Assembly (NCBI RefSeq): GCF_008632075.1
Contig: NZ_VWVM01000004.1
Coordinates: forward strand, 62,001 to 126,000
Source: Candidatus Pantoea gossypiicola
GTDB lineage: Bacteria > Pseudomonadota > Gammaproteobacteria > Enterobacterales > Enterobacteriaceae
Reading direction: 5' to 3'
DNA: 64,000 bases
The notes below the pieces were generated by a model, which was not told the DNA's origin, ran no database searches, and saw only the letters and a list, made by a program, of their open reading frames with translations. How positions within the stretch are numbered: position 1 is the first letter of the stretch; every line of letters begins with the position of its first letter. Shown here in pieces: positions 17,443 to 26,586 of this stretch. Made by a program: the position numbers and the translations under genes.

Positions 17443-18537
17443 ATGAATTATTACACTCCCGATGATGTTCAACTGAAGCGCCGCTCGACGCGATTTGTGC
17501 GACGTATGTTCATGATGCGCCAGCTCGGCACCGTTCTCTGTTTTCTGCCTATTCTGTCCGTTCTGATGGAGATGGGAAAAAGCATGGAACTTTGTGCTCT
17601 TCTCTTTACGAATGCCTTTATCTGGCCATATGCCGCATACAGAATGGCGTTACGGTCACGCGACTCTACCGGTTTTGAGCGTAAGAATCTGACACTGGAT
17701 GCCGCTTTTGGCGGCGTCTGGGTTGCTGTGATGGCCATGAGTCCCTTGCCCTCAATTATTATCATGGCAGTGCTGATTTCCGATCGCTATTCGGCAGGCG
17801 GCTGGGTCCAGCTGAAATCTGCGCTGCAGGCCTTTCTGTTTGCCTTTGTGATGGTCTGGTCAGCGGAAAAAGCTCCGCTGGTGCTGACGTTCAGTACCCG
17901 AACCGTCTGGCTGACACTGCCGCTGGCCAGCCTGTATCTGCTGGCACTCAGCGTGGTGTCACACAATCTGACGCTGAATCTGCGGCAGAAGAACCGCGAA
18001 CTGGAACGGATCGCGCTGATGGATCCGGGCCTGAAAATCCCTAATCGTCGACTGTTTGAGCGCCGGCTGGAAAGTGAGTTTTTGCGTACGCAGCGAGGCG
18101 AGGGCAAAGCCTGGTTAATGCTGCTGGATGTCGACCACTTTAAACAGGTTAACGATAACTATGGGCATGAAGCGGGTGACTTTCTGCTTACTGAGATTTC
18201 AGCACTGCTGCGTGACAGCGTCGGCCTGAAAGATGTGCCCGCCCGCTTTGGGGGTGATGAGTTATGTGTAATCGTACGGGATGCGGATGAAACCAGCATC
18301 CTGCAGCTGGCAGAACAGATCAGACAGGGAATTGCCCTGTTGCGGCTGCCAGCGTCATCCACCTTACAGTGCTCGGTGAGTATCGGGATTGCAGCAGCAC
18401 GTGATGCCGCATCGATTCATGAGTGGCTGAGATGTGCTGATGAGGCGCTTTATCAGGTGAAGCGCGCAGGTCGCAACAATGTGCAGATATGGCATTCAGA
18501 CTCGCTGAGCATACTCAGTGCAGTCAGGAGCAAATGA
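17443..18537 (+). CDS. MASE2-GGDEF diguanylate cyclase (AdrA/DgcC-like)
   Basis: A 364-aa protein with an N-terminal MASE2 membrane region (about residues 15-180; RRSTRFVRRMFMMRQLG, then several hydrophobic stretches) and a C-terminal GGDEF domain with active site RFGGDEL (residues 268-274) and metal-binding LDVDHFKQVND. The inhibitory I-site RxxD is replaced by GLKD, so product inhibition is probably absent. It should synthesise c-di-GMP, like AdrA/DgcC, which activates cellulose synthesis. An in-frame Met at 17401 would overlap a GCCGATAA element, and neither start has a good Shine-Dalgarno, so the start is uncertain. Confidence 0.85.
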   Translation: MNYYTPDDVQLKRRSTRFVRRMFMMRQLGTVLCFLPILSVLMEMGKSMELCALLFTNAFIWPYAAYRMALRSRDSTGFERKNLTLDAAFGGVWVAVMAMSPLPSIIIMAVLISDRYSAGGWVQLKSALQAFLFAFVMVWSAEKAPLVLTFSTRTVWLTLPLASLYLLALSVVSHNLTLNLRQKNRELERIALMDPGLKIPNRRLFERRLESEFLRTQRGEGKAWLMLLDVDHFKQVNDNYGHEAGDFLLTEISALLRDSVGLKDVPARFGGDELCVIVRDADETSILQLAEQIRQGIALLRLPASSTLQCSVSIGIAAARDAASIHEWLRCADEALYQVKRAGRNNVQIWHSDSLSILSAVRSK

Positions 18538-18543
18538 AGAAGT

Positions 18544-18568
18544 CAGCCTGAGACGCGTTCTCAGGCTG
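18544..18568. terminator. Hairpin between convergent genes
   Basis: CAGCCTGAGA / TCTCAGGCTG, a 10-bp perfect stem with a 5-base loop (CGCGT), lies between the convergent cyclase and methionine aminopeptidase genes. There is no T tract, so it may be bidirectional but weak. Confidence 0.55.
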
Positions 18569-18573
18569 AGTGA

Positions 18574-19359
18574 TCAAATCGCCGGGCAGTCGCCCGTGCC
18601 TTCAGGCCACGGTGTCAGCAGATCGAAACCCTTTTCGGTGACGGCGACGGTATGTTCCCACTGCGCCGAGAGCGAGCGATCTTTGGTAACGACCGTCCAG
18701 CCATCAGACAGCACGCTGGTTCCGGCTTTACCGGCATTAATCATTGGTTCTATGGTGAAGATCATACCCGCCCTCAGTGGCATCCCTTCGCCCGGCGTGC
18801 CGTAATGCAGCACCTGCGGATCGGTGTGATAAATCTCACCCACGCCATGCCCGCAATATTCACGCACTACTGAGAAACCGGCAGCTTCTGCAACACGCTG
18901 AATTGCCGCGCCCACATCGCCCAGCGTCGCGCCTGGGCGGACCGTTTTGATTCCCGCCACCATCGATTGATAGGTGATCTCGACCAGACGCTTTGCACGG
19001 ACTGATGGCGTGCCGACAAAGTACATCCGGCTGGTATCGCCATACCAGCCATCCTTAATAACTGCCACATCGATATTAACGATATCGCCGTCCTTAAGCT
19101 TTTTGCTGGCTGGTATACCGTGGCACACAACGTGATTGACCGACGTGCAGGTCGTGCGAGTATAGCCTTGATAGCCGATATTCGCGGGCGTCACCTTGAG
19201 TTCATTCACAATGAAGTCGTGACAGATATCATCCAGTTCTTCGGTGGTAATGCCCGGGCGAACGTGCGGTGTAATCATCGCCAGTACCTGAGCCGCAGCT
19301 TGCCCGGCTGCTCGCGCCATCTCAATCTCTGCGGCGGTATGAATCTTTACGGTGTTCAT
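18574..19359 (-). CDS. map: Type I methionine aminopeptidase, paralogue paired with a ParD-like protein
   Basis: A 261-aa MetAP-I. All expected metal and catalytic residues are visible: His in NHVVCHGIP, the Asp pair in DIVNIDVAVIKDGWYGDTS, His in GHGVGEIYH, Glu in FTIEPMI and Glu in QWEHTVAV. It should remove N-terminal methionine. It is translationally coupled (ATGA overlap) to a ParD-like gene upstream rather than lying near rpsB/tsf, so it is probably an accessory second copy. The upstream palindrome suggests autoregulation by the ParD-like protein. Confidence 0.9.
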   Translation of the reverse strand: MNTVKIHTAAEIEMARAAGQAAAQVLAMITPHVRPGITTEELDDICHDFIVNELKVTPANIGYQGYTRTTCTSVNHVVCHGIPASKKLKDGDIVNIDVAVIKDGWYGDTSRMYFVGTPSVRAKRLVEITYQSMVAGIKTVRPGATLGDVGAAIQRVAEAAGFSVVREYCGHGVGEIYHTDPQVLHYGTPGEGMPLRAGMIFTIEPMINAGKAGTSVLSDGWTVVTKDRSLSAQWEHTVAVTEKGFDLLTPWPEGTGDCPAI

Positions 19360-19601
19360 GACACGTCTCCTTGTGTGATGAGGCTCTCTTTATGAAGCAT
19401 ATTGCGGATATCAGCACTGCCGTCCAGTTCAAGCCGAATCAACATCTGCGCCAGCTGGTGTTGGGTCTGCTGCGGATAAAGTTCAGCCAGCATGCCGAGT
19501 TTAAGCCAGTGTTCTGCCTGTGCATTAATTGAGCGGCTCATCGCCTGGCTGGCGATGCGCAGATTTTCATGCATCAGGTCGGAGATTTTTACGATACCCA
19601 T
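19356..19601 (-). CDS. ParD-like antitoxin-family protein
   Basis: An 81-aa protein (start at 19601) resembling the ParD-like antitoxin family: the N-terminal MGIVKISDLMHENLRIASQA is a ribbon-helix-helix-type DNA-binding segment, followed by SRSINAQAEHWLKLGMLAE. Instead of a ParE toxin, the partner gene is a methionine aminopeptidase, overlapping by 4 bp. An alternative start at 19655 lies upstream of the palindrome and is less likely. Family assignment is from memory; the pairing is seen directly. Confidence 0.75.
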   Translation of the reverse strand: MGIVKISDLMHENLRIASQAMSRSINAQAEHWLKLGMLAELYPQQTQHQLAQMLIRLELDGSADIRNMLHKESLITQGDVS

Positions 19602-19610
19602 ATGAGCCTT

Positions 19611-19634
19611 ATATGAAACGTATATGTTTCGTAT
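19611..19634. promoter_or_regulatory. Imperfect 24-bp palindrome, putative autoregulatory operator
   Basis: The core GAAAC-GTATAT-GTTTC (19615-19630) lies 14 bases upstream of the ParD-like start codon, with the symmetry continuing imperfectly to ATAT/GTAT at the ends. This is typical in size and place for a ribbon-helix-helix operator. Confidence 0.55.
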
Positions 19635-20040
19635 AGCATAACGCGTGCGAGCCAATTTGCAAAGCGATGAAATATTTATCTGCCTGAATCGGCTCAGGAA
19701 CCACTAACGCCTCTGCCAGCTGGGACGCCTTAACTGAAAACCGAGAAAGTTATTCATCACGGAAAAGATTCTTTAGCGGATATCAGTGCTGTAAAAAATT
19801 GCCCATAACTGGCCTCATCAGGTCCTGCATCCGACTTTTTATAAATGATGGGTCTGCCTGCCTGGTCGAAGCCAGCGTCACACGCTAAGTCCGTGGAGGA
19901 TGCCGCTCAACGTCTGGTCATCCGTGCGTTGGCCTGACACCTGACAATTAATAAAAGCCAGATTCACATATTTTCGGACATCCTTCTTTTCGTTTTGCTG
20001 ACATACATTTTGGTGCTGATTAATTAAACTGCATGCTGAG
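19635..20040. other. Intergenic region upstream of the RND operon
   Basis: About 400 bp without a convincing gene. Only a weak promoter-like segment is visible near its right end (TTGCTG at 19995-20000 with an AT-rich TTAATTAAACT stretch downstream). Confidence 0.4.
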
Positions 20041-20054
20041 AATGAACGTTCATT
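20041..20054. promoter_or_regulatory. Perfect 14-bp palindrome upstream of the efflux operon
   Basis: AATGAACGTTCATT is perfectly symmetrical and ends 11 bases before the preferred start of the adaptor gene. It resembles TetR-family operators of RND pumps; the two TetR genes at 26.0-27.2 kb are the obvious candidates. Confidence 0.55.
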
Positions 20055-20065
20055 ACAGGGCTTTT

Positions 20066-21214
20066 ATGAGAAAATTTCAGCGCAGTATCATCGCCGGACT
20101 TGTGATGATTGTGGCGGCCTGCGATCAACATAGTCAGCAGCCAGATGGAAACATGACCGCAGAAGTCGGTGTGAAAACATTGCAAACCGAATCTGTGACG
20201 CTGGAGAGCCAGCTGGCTGGGCGCGTAACGGGCAGTATGACGTCAGATGTCAGGCCCCAGGTGGATGGCATCATCCAGAAACGCCTGTTTGCAGAGGGTG
20301 ATGAAGTCAAAGCCGGGCAGATTCTTTACCAGATCGACCCCGCCAGCTATCAGGCCAGTTACGATCAGGCCCTGGCACAGCTGAAAAATGCTCAGGCGCT
20401 GGTGAAAAGCAGTAAATTAAAAGCTGAACGCTATGCTGTGCTGGTCAAAGAGAATGGCGTTTCACGGCAGGATGCGGATGATGCCCAGGCAACGTATCAG
20501 CAGAACGTCGCTTCTGTTGACCAGTATCGCGCTGCCGTGGAAAGTGCACGTATCAATCTGAACTACACCCAAATTAAAGCGCCGATCAGTGGTCGTATTG
20601 GCATCTCATCGGTGACGCCTGGTGCACTGGTCACCGCCAGCCAGACTTCTGCACTGGCAACGATACGCGCGCTCGATCCCATCTACGTCGATCTCACCCA
20701 ATCCAGTGTGCAACTGCTGAAACTGAAGCGCCAGCAGGCGTCGCTGCAGCAGAGTGCCGATGCCGTTCCCGTGACGGTGAATCTGGAAGATGGTACTGCC
20801 TATGAGCATCCCGGAAAGCTGGAGCTGACCGAAGTCTCAGTGGATGAAGCCACGGGTACAGTAACGCTGCGCGCGATCTTCCCGAATCCGCAGCATGAAC
20901 TACTGCCTGGCATGTACGTTCGCGCCAGCGTCACCAATGGCGTACAAAGCGATGCAATTCTGGCACCGCAGCAGGGAATTACCCGGGATGCGAAAGGCAA
21001 CGCCACTGCGCTGGTGGTTGATAACGATAGCAAAGTTGAAAGCCGGGACGTTGTAGCCGACCGTGTGATTGGCAACAAATGGCTGATTACCTCAGGACTG
21101 AACCGGGGTGACAAGCTGATTGTGGAAGGCACCGCTAAAGTTCAGCCGGGCATGCGCGTCAAAGCTGTTGAAGTGAAGCCAGGCGCTAAAGCCGCAACCA
21201 GCGAGGGCAAATGA
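20066..21214 (+). CDS. RND efflux periplasmic adaptor (AcrA/MexA-like lipoprotein)
   Basis: A 382-aa membrane fusion protein. The N-terminal lipoprotein signal ends in VAAC (lipobox), so it is anchored to the inner membrane by Cys lipidation. Then come the biotinyl-lipoyl half (VRPQVDGIIQKRLFAEGDEV), an alpha-helical hairpin (about residues 100-170) and beta-barrel domains. The start at 20066 follows AGGG and lies past the palindrome; in-frame starts at 20033 and 20042 would place the operator inside the gene. It is the first of three genes (adaptor, pump, outer-membrane channel) forming a complete tripartite exporter. Confidence 0.9.
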   Translation: MRKFQRSIIAGLVMIVAACDQHSQQPDGNMTAEVGVKTLQTESVTLESQLAGRVTGSMTSDVRPQVDGIIQKRLFAEGDEVKAGQILYQIDPASYQASYDQALAQLKNAQALVKSSKLKAERYAVLVKENGVSRQDADDAQATYQQNVASVDQYRAAVESARINLNYTQIKAPISGRIGISSVTPGALVTASQTSALATIRALDPIYVDLTQSSVQLLKLKRQQASLQQSADAVPVTVNLEDGTAYEHPGKLELTEVSVDEATGTVTLRAIFPNPQHELLPGMYVRASVTNGVQSDAILAPQQGITRDAKGNATALVVDNDSKVESRDVVADRVIGNKWLITSGLNRGDKLIVEGTAKVQPGMRVKAVEVKPGAKAATSEGK

Positions 21215-21215
21215 T

Positions 21216-24200
21216 ATGCTGGCTCAGTTCTTTATTCGTCGTCCGGTTTTCGCCTGGGTAATCGCCCTGTGCATCATGATGTTCGGCATCCTGAGCATTA
21301 ACAGCCTGCCGGTGGCGCAATATCCGGATGTGGCACCGCCGCAAATCAGTATTCAGGCAACCTATACCGGTGCCTCTGCTGAAACGCTGGAGAGCAGCGT
21401 GACTCAGGTCATAGAACAGCAGCTTACCGGGCTGGATGGGTTGCTCTATTTCGATGCCACCAGCACTGCTTCCACCGGCCAGGTCAAAATCAACGTCACC
21501 TTCCAGCAGGGAACCGACCCGGATATTGCGCAGGTTCAGGTGCAGAATAAGGTTCAGCAGGCCGAGAGCCGCCTGCCGACCGCAGTCACGTCACAGGGTG
21601 TGACCGTACAGAAAGCGCAGAGTGACTTTCTGCTGATCATGGCGCTTTACGATAAAACTAATAAAAGCAGCTCATCAGATGTCGCCGACTATATGGTGAG
21701 TAATATGGAAGATAGCCTGGCGCGTGTGCCGGGAGTAGGTAGCGTTCAGGTATTCGGTGCTGAATATGCGATGCGTATCTGGCTCGATCCCGCCAGGCTG
21801 ACTTCCTTTTCTCTGATGCCTTCCGACGTCACAACGGCACTTGAGAGTCAGAACACGCAGGTCTCCTCGGGACAGTTAGGGGCACAACCCGCGAGCAAAG
21901 AGCAACAGCTGGTGGCAACGGTCCGTTCACGATCCCGACTGCAAACCCCTGAACAGTTCCGCAACATCGTACTGAAAAGCCAGGCGGATGGGTCAGTGGT
22001 ACGACTGAGTGATGTCGCACGTGTTGAGATGGGCAATGAAGATTACAGTTCTAACGTTCTGGCGAACGGTCATCCTGCATCCGGTATTGCCGTGCAGCTG
22101 GCGTCAGGTGCCAATGCACTCTCAACCGCCGAGCAGGTGAAAGCGAAAATTAATGCGTTCCGCAGCACTATGCCTGCGGGTTATGAGATCGCTTATCCGC
22201 TCGACAGCACCGATTTCGTTAAAATCTCCATTGAAGAAGTGGTGAAAACGCTCATCGAAGCGGTGATCTTAGTGGTCATCGTGATGTTTGTTTTCCTGCA
22301 AAACATCCGTACTACGCTCATCCCGGCGATTGCTGTCCCGGTCGTGCTGCTGGGCACCTTTGGTGTGTTGTCCCTTTTTGGCTACTCGATTAATACCCTC
22401 ACCATGTTCGGGATGGTGCTGGCCATCGGCTTACTGGTTGATGACGCGATCGTCGTGGTTGAAAACGTCGAACGTGTGATGCGTGAGGAGGGCTTACCCC
22501 CGCGTCAGGCGACTGAAAAATCGATGAAAGAGATTACCGGTGCGTTGATTGGTATCGCGATGGTGCTCTCAGCCGTGTTCCTGCCTATGACCTTTTTCAG
22601 CGGTTCGACGGGTGTGATCTATCGTCAGTTTTCAATCACCATTGTTTCATCGATGGTGCTGTCGGTGATTGTGGCGCTGACGCTGACGCCCGCACTCTGT
22701 GCCACCCTGCTCAAACCGCATAATCACGAAAGCGGCAGCACGGGCTTCTTCGGCTGGTTTAATAGCAGCTATGAAAGAGTTCAGGCACGCTATCAGAATG
22801 GTGTTGGTTATGTTGTGAACAGTTCCGTTCGTTATCTGCTTCTGTATGGCGTGCTGTTGATTGGCTGTGCGGTGCTGTATATGCGCCTGCCTACGGGCTT
22901 CCTGCCTGTTGAAGACCAGGGTTACATCATGGTGCAGTATCAGCTTGCTCCTGGCGCCACGGAAAACCGGACAAGTGACGTGCGTCGTCAGGTTCAGCAC
23001 TACTTTGCCACCCAGGAGAAGGATAACGTCAACGTCAGCATGCTTGTCAACGGCTTCAGTTTTGCGGGTAATGGTCAGAATGCCGGTATTGGCTTTATCG
23101 CGCTTAAGAACTGGAGTGAACGGGAAGGCAGCGAAAACAGTGCTGATGCTATTGCGGGCCGTGCGATGAAGGCGCTATCGGGCATTCGTGATGCGCAAAT
23201 TTTTGTACTCACGCCCCCGCCGGTTTCTGGGCTGGGTCAGTCGAATGGCTTCACCTTTGAACTGCAGGCGCGTGGGGCGACCAGTCGCAACGAACTGCTT
23301 AAAATGCGCGATCAGCTGATTGCCGAGGCCAATAAAGATCCCGACCTCAGTGCCGTTCGCGCCAACTCACTGCCGAGCCTGCCGCAGCTGGACGTCGACA
23401 TTGATGACGCTAAAGCCCAGTCGCTGGGTCTGACGATCAGCGATATTAACAGCACCTTAAGCGCGGCAATTGGAGGGAGCTACGTTAATGACTTCACCGA
23501 CCGTGGTCGTGTGAAAAAAGTCTACATACAGGGGGAACAGCAGTTCCGCAGCAAGCCGGAAGATATTGATCAGTGGTATGTGCGCGGCACGGACAGCAGC
23601 AGTAACACCACGATGGTGCCGTTCTCATCCTTTGCCTCGATGAAGTGGGCGTATGGCCCGGATGTCCTGTCACGTTATAACGGCCTGGCGTCTTACGAAA
23701 TTCAGGGTTCGCCGGCCTCCGGCAAAAGTTCGGGGGATGCTATCACCGCGATGGAAAAGCTGGTGGCGAAGTTACCCGCAGGAAACACCTTTGCATGGAG
23801 TGGCCTCTCGTATCAGGAAAAACTCTCTGGCAATCAGGCAATGTCGCTCTATGGCATCTCACTGATTGTGGTGTTCCTGTGCCTTGCTGCTCTGTATGAG
23901 AGCTGGTCTGTGCCCTTTTCGGTCATGATGGTGGTGCCATTAGGCGTCATTGGTTCGCTTCTGGCGACAACGCTGCGCGGACTGGAAAACGACGTTTATT
24001 TCCAGGTCGCGTTGCTCACTATCATCGGACTCTCGGCGAAGAACGCCATTCTTATCGTGGAATTTGCTGAAGAGCAATATCGCAAAGGAGAGAATCTGGT
24101 CAGGGCCGCGACGCATGCAGCAACGATGCGTTTGCGTCCGATCATTATGACCTCACTGGCCTTTACTGCAGGGGTACTGCCGCTGGCTATCTCGACAGGC

Positions 24201-24377
24201 GCGGGCGCGAACAGTCGTATCGCCATTGGTACCGGTATTATTGGCGGGACCTTAACCGCGACGCTGCTGGCCATCTTCTTTGTCCCGCTGTTCTTTGTTC
24301 TGGTCCGCCGTCTGTTTCCGGCCAAACCGCATGAGGAAACACAGTCTTCAGAATCCGCAGTAAGGGTTAAGGAATAA
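21216..24377 (+). CDS. RND multidrug efflux pump, inner-membrane transporter (AcrB/MexB family)
   Basis: A 1053-aa HAE1-type transporter, full family length. It begins MLAQFFIRRPVFAWVIALCI, contains the proton-relay Asp pair in LVDDAIVVVENVER (TM4) and the second repeat ending in AKNAILIVEFAEEQ. It has twelve predicted TM segments and two large periplasmic loops. It exports amphiphilic compounds from the periplasm or inner membrane by proton antiport. The start is one base after the adaptor stop. Which drugs it recognises cannot be read from the sequence. Confidence 0.95.
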   Translation: MLAQFFIRRPVFAWVIALCIMMFGILSINSLPVAQYPDVAPPQISIQATYTGASAETLESSVTQVIEQQLTGLDGLLYFDATSTASTGQVKINVTFQQGTDPDIAQVQVQNKVQQAESRLPTAVTSQGVTVQKAQSDFLLIMALYDKTNKSSSSDVADYMVSNMEDSLARVPGVGSVQVFGAEYAMRIWLDPARLTSFSLMPSDVTTALESQNTQVSSGQLGAQPASKEQQLVATVRSRSRLQTPEQFRNIVLKSQADGSVVRLSDVARVEMGNEDYSSNVLANGHPASGIAVQLASGANALSTAEQVKAKINAFRSTMPAGYEIAYPLDSTDFVKISIEEVVKTLIEAVILVVIVMFVFLQNIRTTLIPAIAVPVVLLGTFGVLSLFGYSINTLTMFGMVLAIGLLVDDAIVVVENVERVMREEGLPPRQATEKSMKEITGALIGIAMVLSAVFLPMTFFSGSTGVIYRQFSITIVSSMVLSVIVALTLTPALCATLLKPHNHESGSTGFFGWFNSSYERVQARYQNGVGYVVNSSVRYLLLYGVLLIGCAVLYMRLPTGFLPVEDQGYIMVQYQLAPGATENRTSDVRRQVQHYFATQEKDNVNVSMLVNGFSFAGNGQNAGIGFIALKNWSEREGSENSADAIAGRAMKALSGIRDAQIFVLTPPPVSGLGQSNGFTFELQARGATSRNELLKMRDQLIAEANKDPDLSAVRANSLPSLPQLDVDIDDAKAQSLGLTISDINSTLSAAIGGSYVNDFTDRGRVKKVYIQGEQQFRSKPEDIDQWYVRGTDSSSNTTMVPFSSFASMKWAYGPDVLSRYNGLASYEIQGSPASGKSSGDAITAMEKLVAKLPAGNTFAWSGLSYQEKLSGNQAMSLYGISLIVVFLCLAALYESWSVPFSVMMVVPLGVIGSLLATTLRGLENDVYFQVALLTIIGLSAKNAILIVEFAEEQYRKGENLVRAATHAATMRLRPIIMTSLAFTAGVLPLAISTGAGANSRIAIGTGIIGGTLTATLLAIFFVPLFFVLVRRLFPAKPHEETQSSESAVRVKE

Positions 24378-25807
24378 TGACAATGTCTGCAAAATGTTTA
24401 GCGGTATTTTTTCCCTGCTTCCTTACGGGATGTGTTTCGCTCGATCCGCATTATGCACGCCCTGATAATGCCGTCGTTGCCGCAACACCGAGCGGGGAGG
24501 CTTACCGCAACCTGCAACAGAACGCGATTAATTATCGTGATGTGGGCTGGCAGGATTATGTGCAGGATCCCCGGCTTCGTCAGGTTGTCGCAATGGCTCT
24601 GGACAATAGCCGCGACCTGCGGGAAGCCGTGGCAAATGTGAAGTCTGCGCATGCACAATATGGTGAGCAGCGATCTAATCTCTTTCCCACGCTCAGCGCT
24701 GATGTGAGTGGAACCCGCTCTCGTACGCTGACAGGAGAGGGTAATCAGACTGCGCTGGGCAACAGTTACTCTGCTGAAGGGAGTGTCAGTTCATTTGAAC
24801 TGGATCTGTTTGGCAAAAATCAAAGCCTGTCTCGCCAGGAGTATGAAACCTATCTTGGCACACTGGAAGGGGCGCGAAGTACGCGCCTGACCTTACTTTA
24901 TAACACGGTAGATTACTGGTTACAGCTGGCGGCCGATCGCAGCAATCTTGAGATTGCGAAAGAGACAGCAGAGAGTACGCGGCAGTCACTGGAGGTGACA
25001 CGTAAACGTCTGCAAAATGGCGTGGCTTCAATGGTGGATGTTGCTTCAGCAGAAACCACATATCAGTCTGCACAGTCGGATGTGGCCAGCTATACCACCA
25101 GCGTGGCGCAGGATAAGAATGCCCTGGACCTGGTTGTGGGTAAAAGCGTGCCTGATAATCTGCTGCCGCAAAATATCGAATCTGTTGGTCAGGCATTGCG
25201 TGACGTGCCAGCGGGTGTTTCATCCGAAGCCCTGATTAATCGTCCTGATGTCTTGCAGGCTGAGCATAATCTGAAGGCAGCAAATGCCAATATCGGTGCG
25301 GCGCGTGCAAATTTCTTCCCGAGCATCTCATTGACGGCGAGCGGTGGCGTCGGCAGTTCCGATCTCTCATCACTGTTTAATAACGGGCCAGGCATCTGGT
25401 CTTTTGCGCCTAGCATCTCGCTGCCGATCTTTAAAGGTGGCTATAACGTTTCTTACCTGAACTACACCAAAGCGCAGAAAGAGTATTATGTGGCAGCGTA
25501 TGAAAAGGCGGTGCAAACCGCTTTTCAGGAAGTCGCAGATGCTCTGGCTCGTAAGGGCACCATTACAGATCAGCTAAACAGCCAGCGCAACAATGTTGCT
25601 GCTTCACAGACTTATTATCATCTGGCCGATCTGCGTTATCAGAACGGAGTGGACACGTATCTGAATGCGTTAACCGCTCAGCGTACGCTTTATACCGCCA
25701 GAACCAGTCTGGTCAGCGCTGAGCAGGCGTACTATCAGAATCTGAATACGTTTTACAAGGTGATGGGCGGCGGTACGGCGTTGCAGGAATCGCAACTGAA
25801 AATGTAA
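24377..25807 (+). CDS. Outer-membrane efflux channel lipoprotein (OprM/NodT family)
   Basis: A 476-aa outer-membrane factor with a lipoprotein signal (lipobox LTGC), so the mature protein is acylated at Cys. Two OEP repeats are visible (about residues 60-260 and 275-470), the second including RPDVLQAEHNLKAANANIGAARA, typical of NodT/OprM. Its start overlaps the stop of the pump gene (TAATG); a second Met two codons on is possible. It completes a three-gene RND exporter, independent of TolC. Confidence 0.93.
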   Translation: MTMSAKCLAVFFPCFLTGCVSLDPHYARPDNAVVAATPSGEAYRNLQQNAINYRDVGWQDYVQDPRLRQVVAMALDNSRDLREAVANVKSAHAQYGEQRSNLFPTLSADVSGTRSRTLTGEGNQTALGNSYSAEGSVSSFELDLFGKNQSLSRQEYETYLGTLEGARSTRLTLLYNTVDYWLQLAADRSNLEIAKETAESTRQSLEVTRKRLQNGVASMVDVASAETTYQSAQSDVASYTTSVAQDKNALDLVVGKSVPDNLLPQNIESVGQALRDVPAGVSSEALINRPDVLQAEHNLKAANANIGAARANFFPSISLTASGGVGSSDLSSLFNNGPGIWSFAPSISLPIFKGGYNVSYLNYTKAQKEYYVAAYEKAVQTAFQEVADALARKGTITDQLNSQRNNVAASQTYYHLADLRYQNGVDTYLNALTAQRTLYTARTSLVSAEQAYYQNLNTFYKVMGGGTALQESQLKM

Positions 25808-25810
25808 AGA

Positions 25811-25844
25811 CAGGGTGCGCATTCAGGCGGAAATGCGCACCCTG
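25811..25844 (+). terminator. Long hairpin after the RND operon
   Basis: A 13-bp perfect stem (CAGGGTGCGCATT / AATGCGCACCCTG) with an 8-base loop begins three bases after the last stop codon. The run of T is missing, so it is a stable 3' hairpin of uncertain termination type. Confidence 0.6.
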
Positions 25845-26003
25845 GTTAAGACGTAGTCTCAGCGTAAATTTCAGGAGATGAGAGGGTGAAATGATAATAT
25901 TTCATGCCTGAATTTCCGGCTGATATGTTCTCGCACTCCTGCCTCGGTTATCATTGAAGAATGAATATCAGGGCTAGTGTGACGTCAGTTAACAGGAGGT
26001 GAT

Positions 26004-26585
26004 TTGAGCAGGTCAGACAGTGAGGTTTTCCTGCAGCAGCGTCAGCAGCAGATAATTTCGGCAGCGAAAAACTGTTTCAGTCGTTCTGGTTTTCATGGTG
26101 CCAGCATGGCTGATATAAGCCATGAGTCAGGTCTGGGTGCCGGGCAGATTTATCGCTATTACAGTAGCAAAGAAGTCATTGTCAGTGAGACGATAAAAAG
26201 TATCGCAGAAAGCTGGCGAATGTTTTTACTCAAAAACCTCCAGTTAGAAACCACCATCTCAAATATCATCGATACGGAATCTGACTTCTGGCGGGACTGG
26301 TCTTTCAGAGAACGTTGTTTACTGCTGGAAATGTATTCAGAGGCATCTCGTAACAAATCAGTTCGCGCGTTGCTTGTACATGAAGAACAATTGCTTTTTA
26401 CGGAGCTGGAAGCAATTTTTAAGCGGCAAATGCCAGCAGCGACCCCTGAAGAGCGTAGTGACCGTATTCAGTTTTTGCTGATGCTGGTGGATGGTGTGGC
26501 CTGTCGTACGTTTGGCGATAAACACCTTAATCAGCAGGAGTTAGCGCGGATTAACACCCTGCTCGCCGGCTATCTTTTCTCCTGA
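26004..26585 (+). CDS. TetR-family regulator near the efflux operon
   Basis: A 193-aa TetR protein from a TTG start with a full AGGAGGTGAT Shine-Dalgarno. HTH: FSRSGFHGASMADISHESG, then GAGQIYRYYSSKEVIV. The ligand-binding C-terminal domain is not informative. It lies 196 bp downstream of the efflux operon on the same strand and faces a second TetR gene, with stops one base apart. It may control the pump through the palindrome at 20041-20054; this is inference. Confidence 0.88.
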   Translation: MSRSDSEVFLQQRQQQIISAAKNCFSRSGFHGASMADISHESGLGAGQIYRYYSSKEVIVSETIKSIAESWRMFLLKNLQLETTISNIIDTESDFWRDWSFRERCLLLEMYSEASRNKSVRALLVHEEQLLFTELEAIFKRQMPAATPEERSDRIQFLLMLVDGVACRTFGDKHLNQQELARINTLLAGYLFS

Positions 26586-26586
26586 G

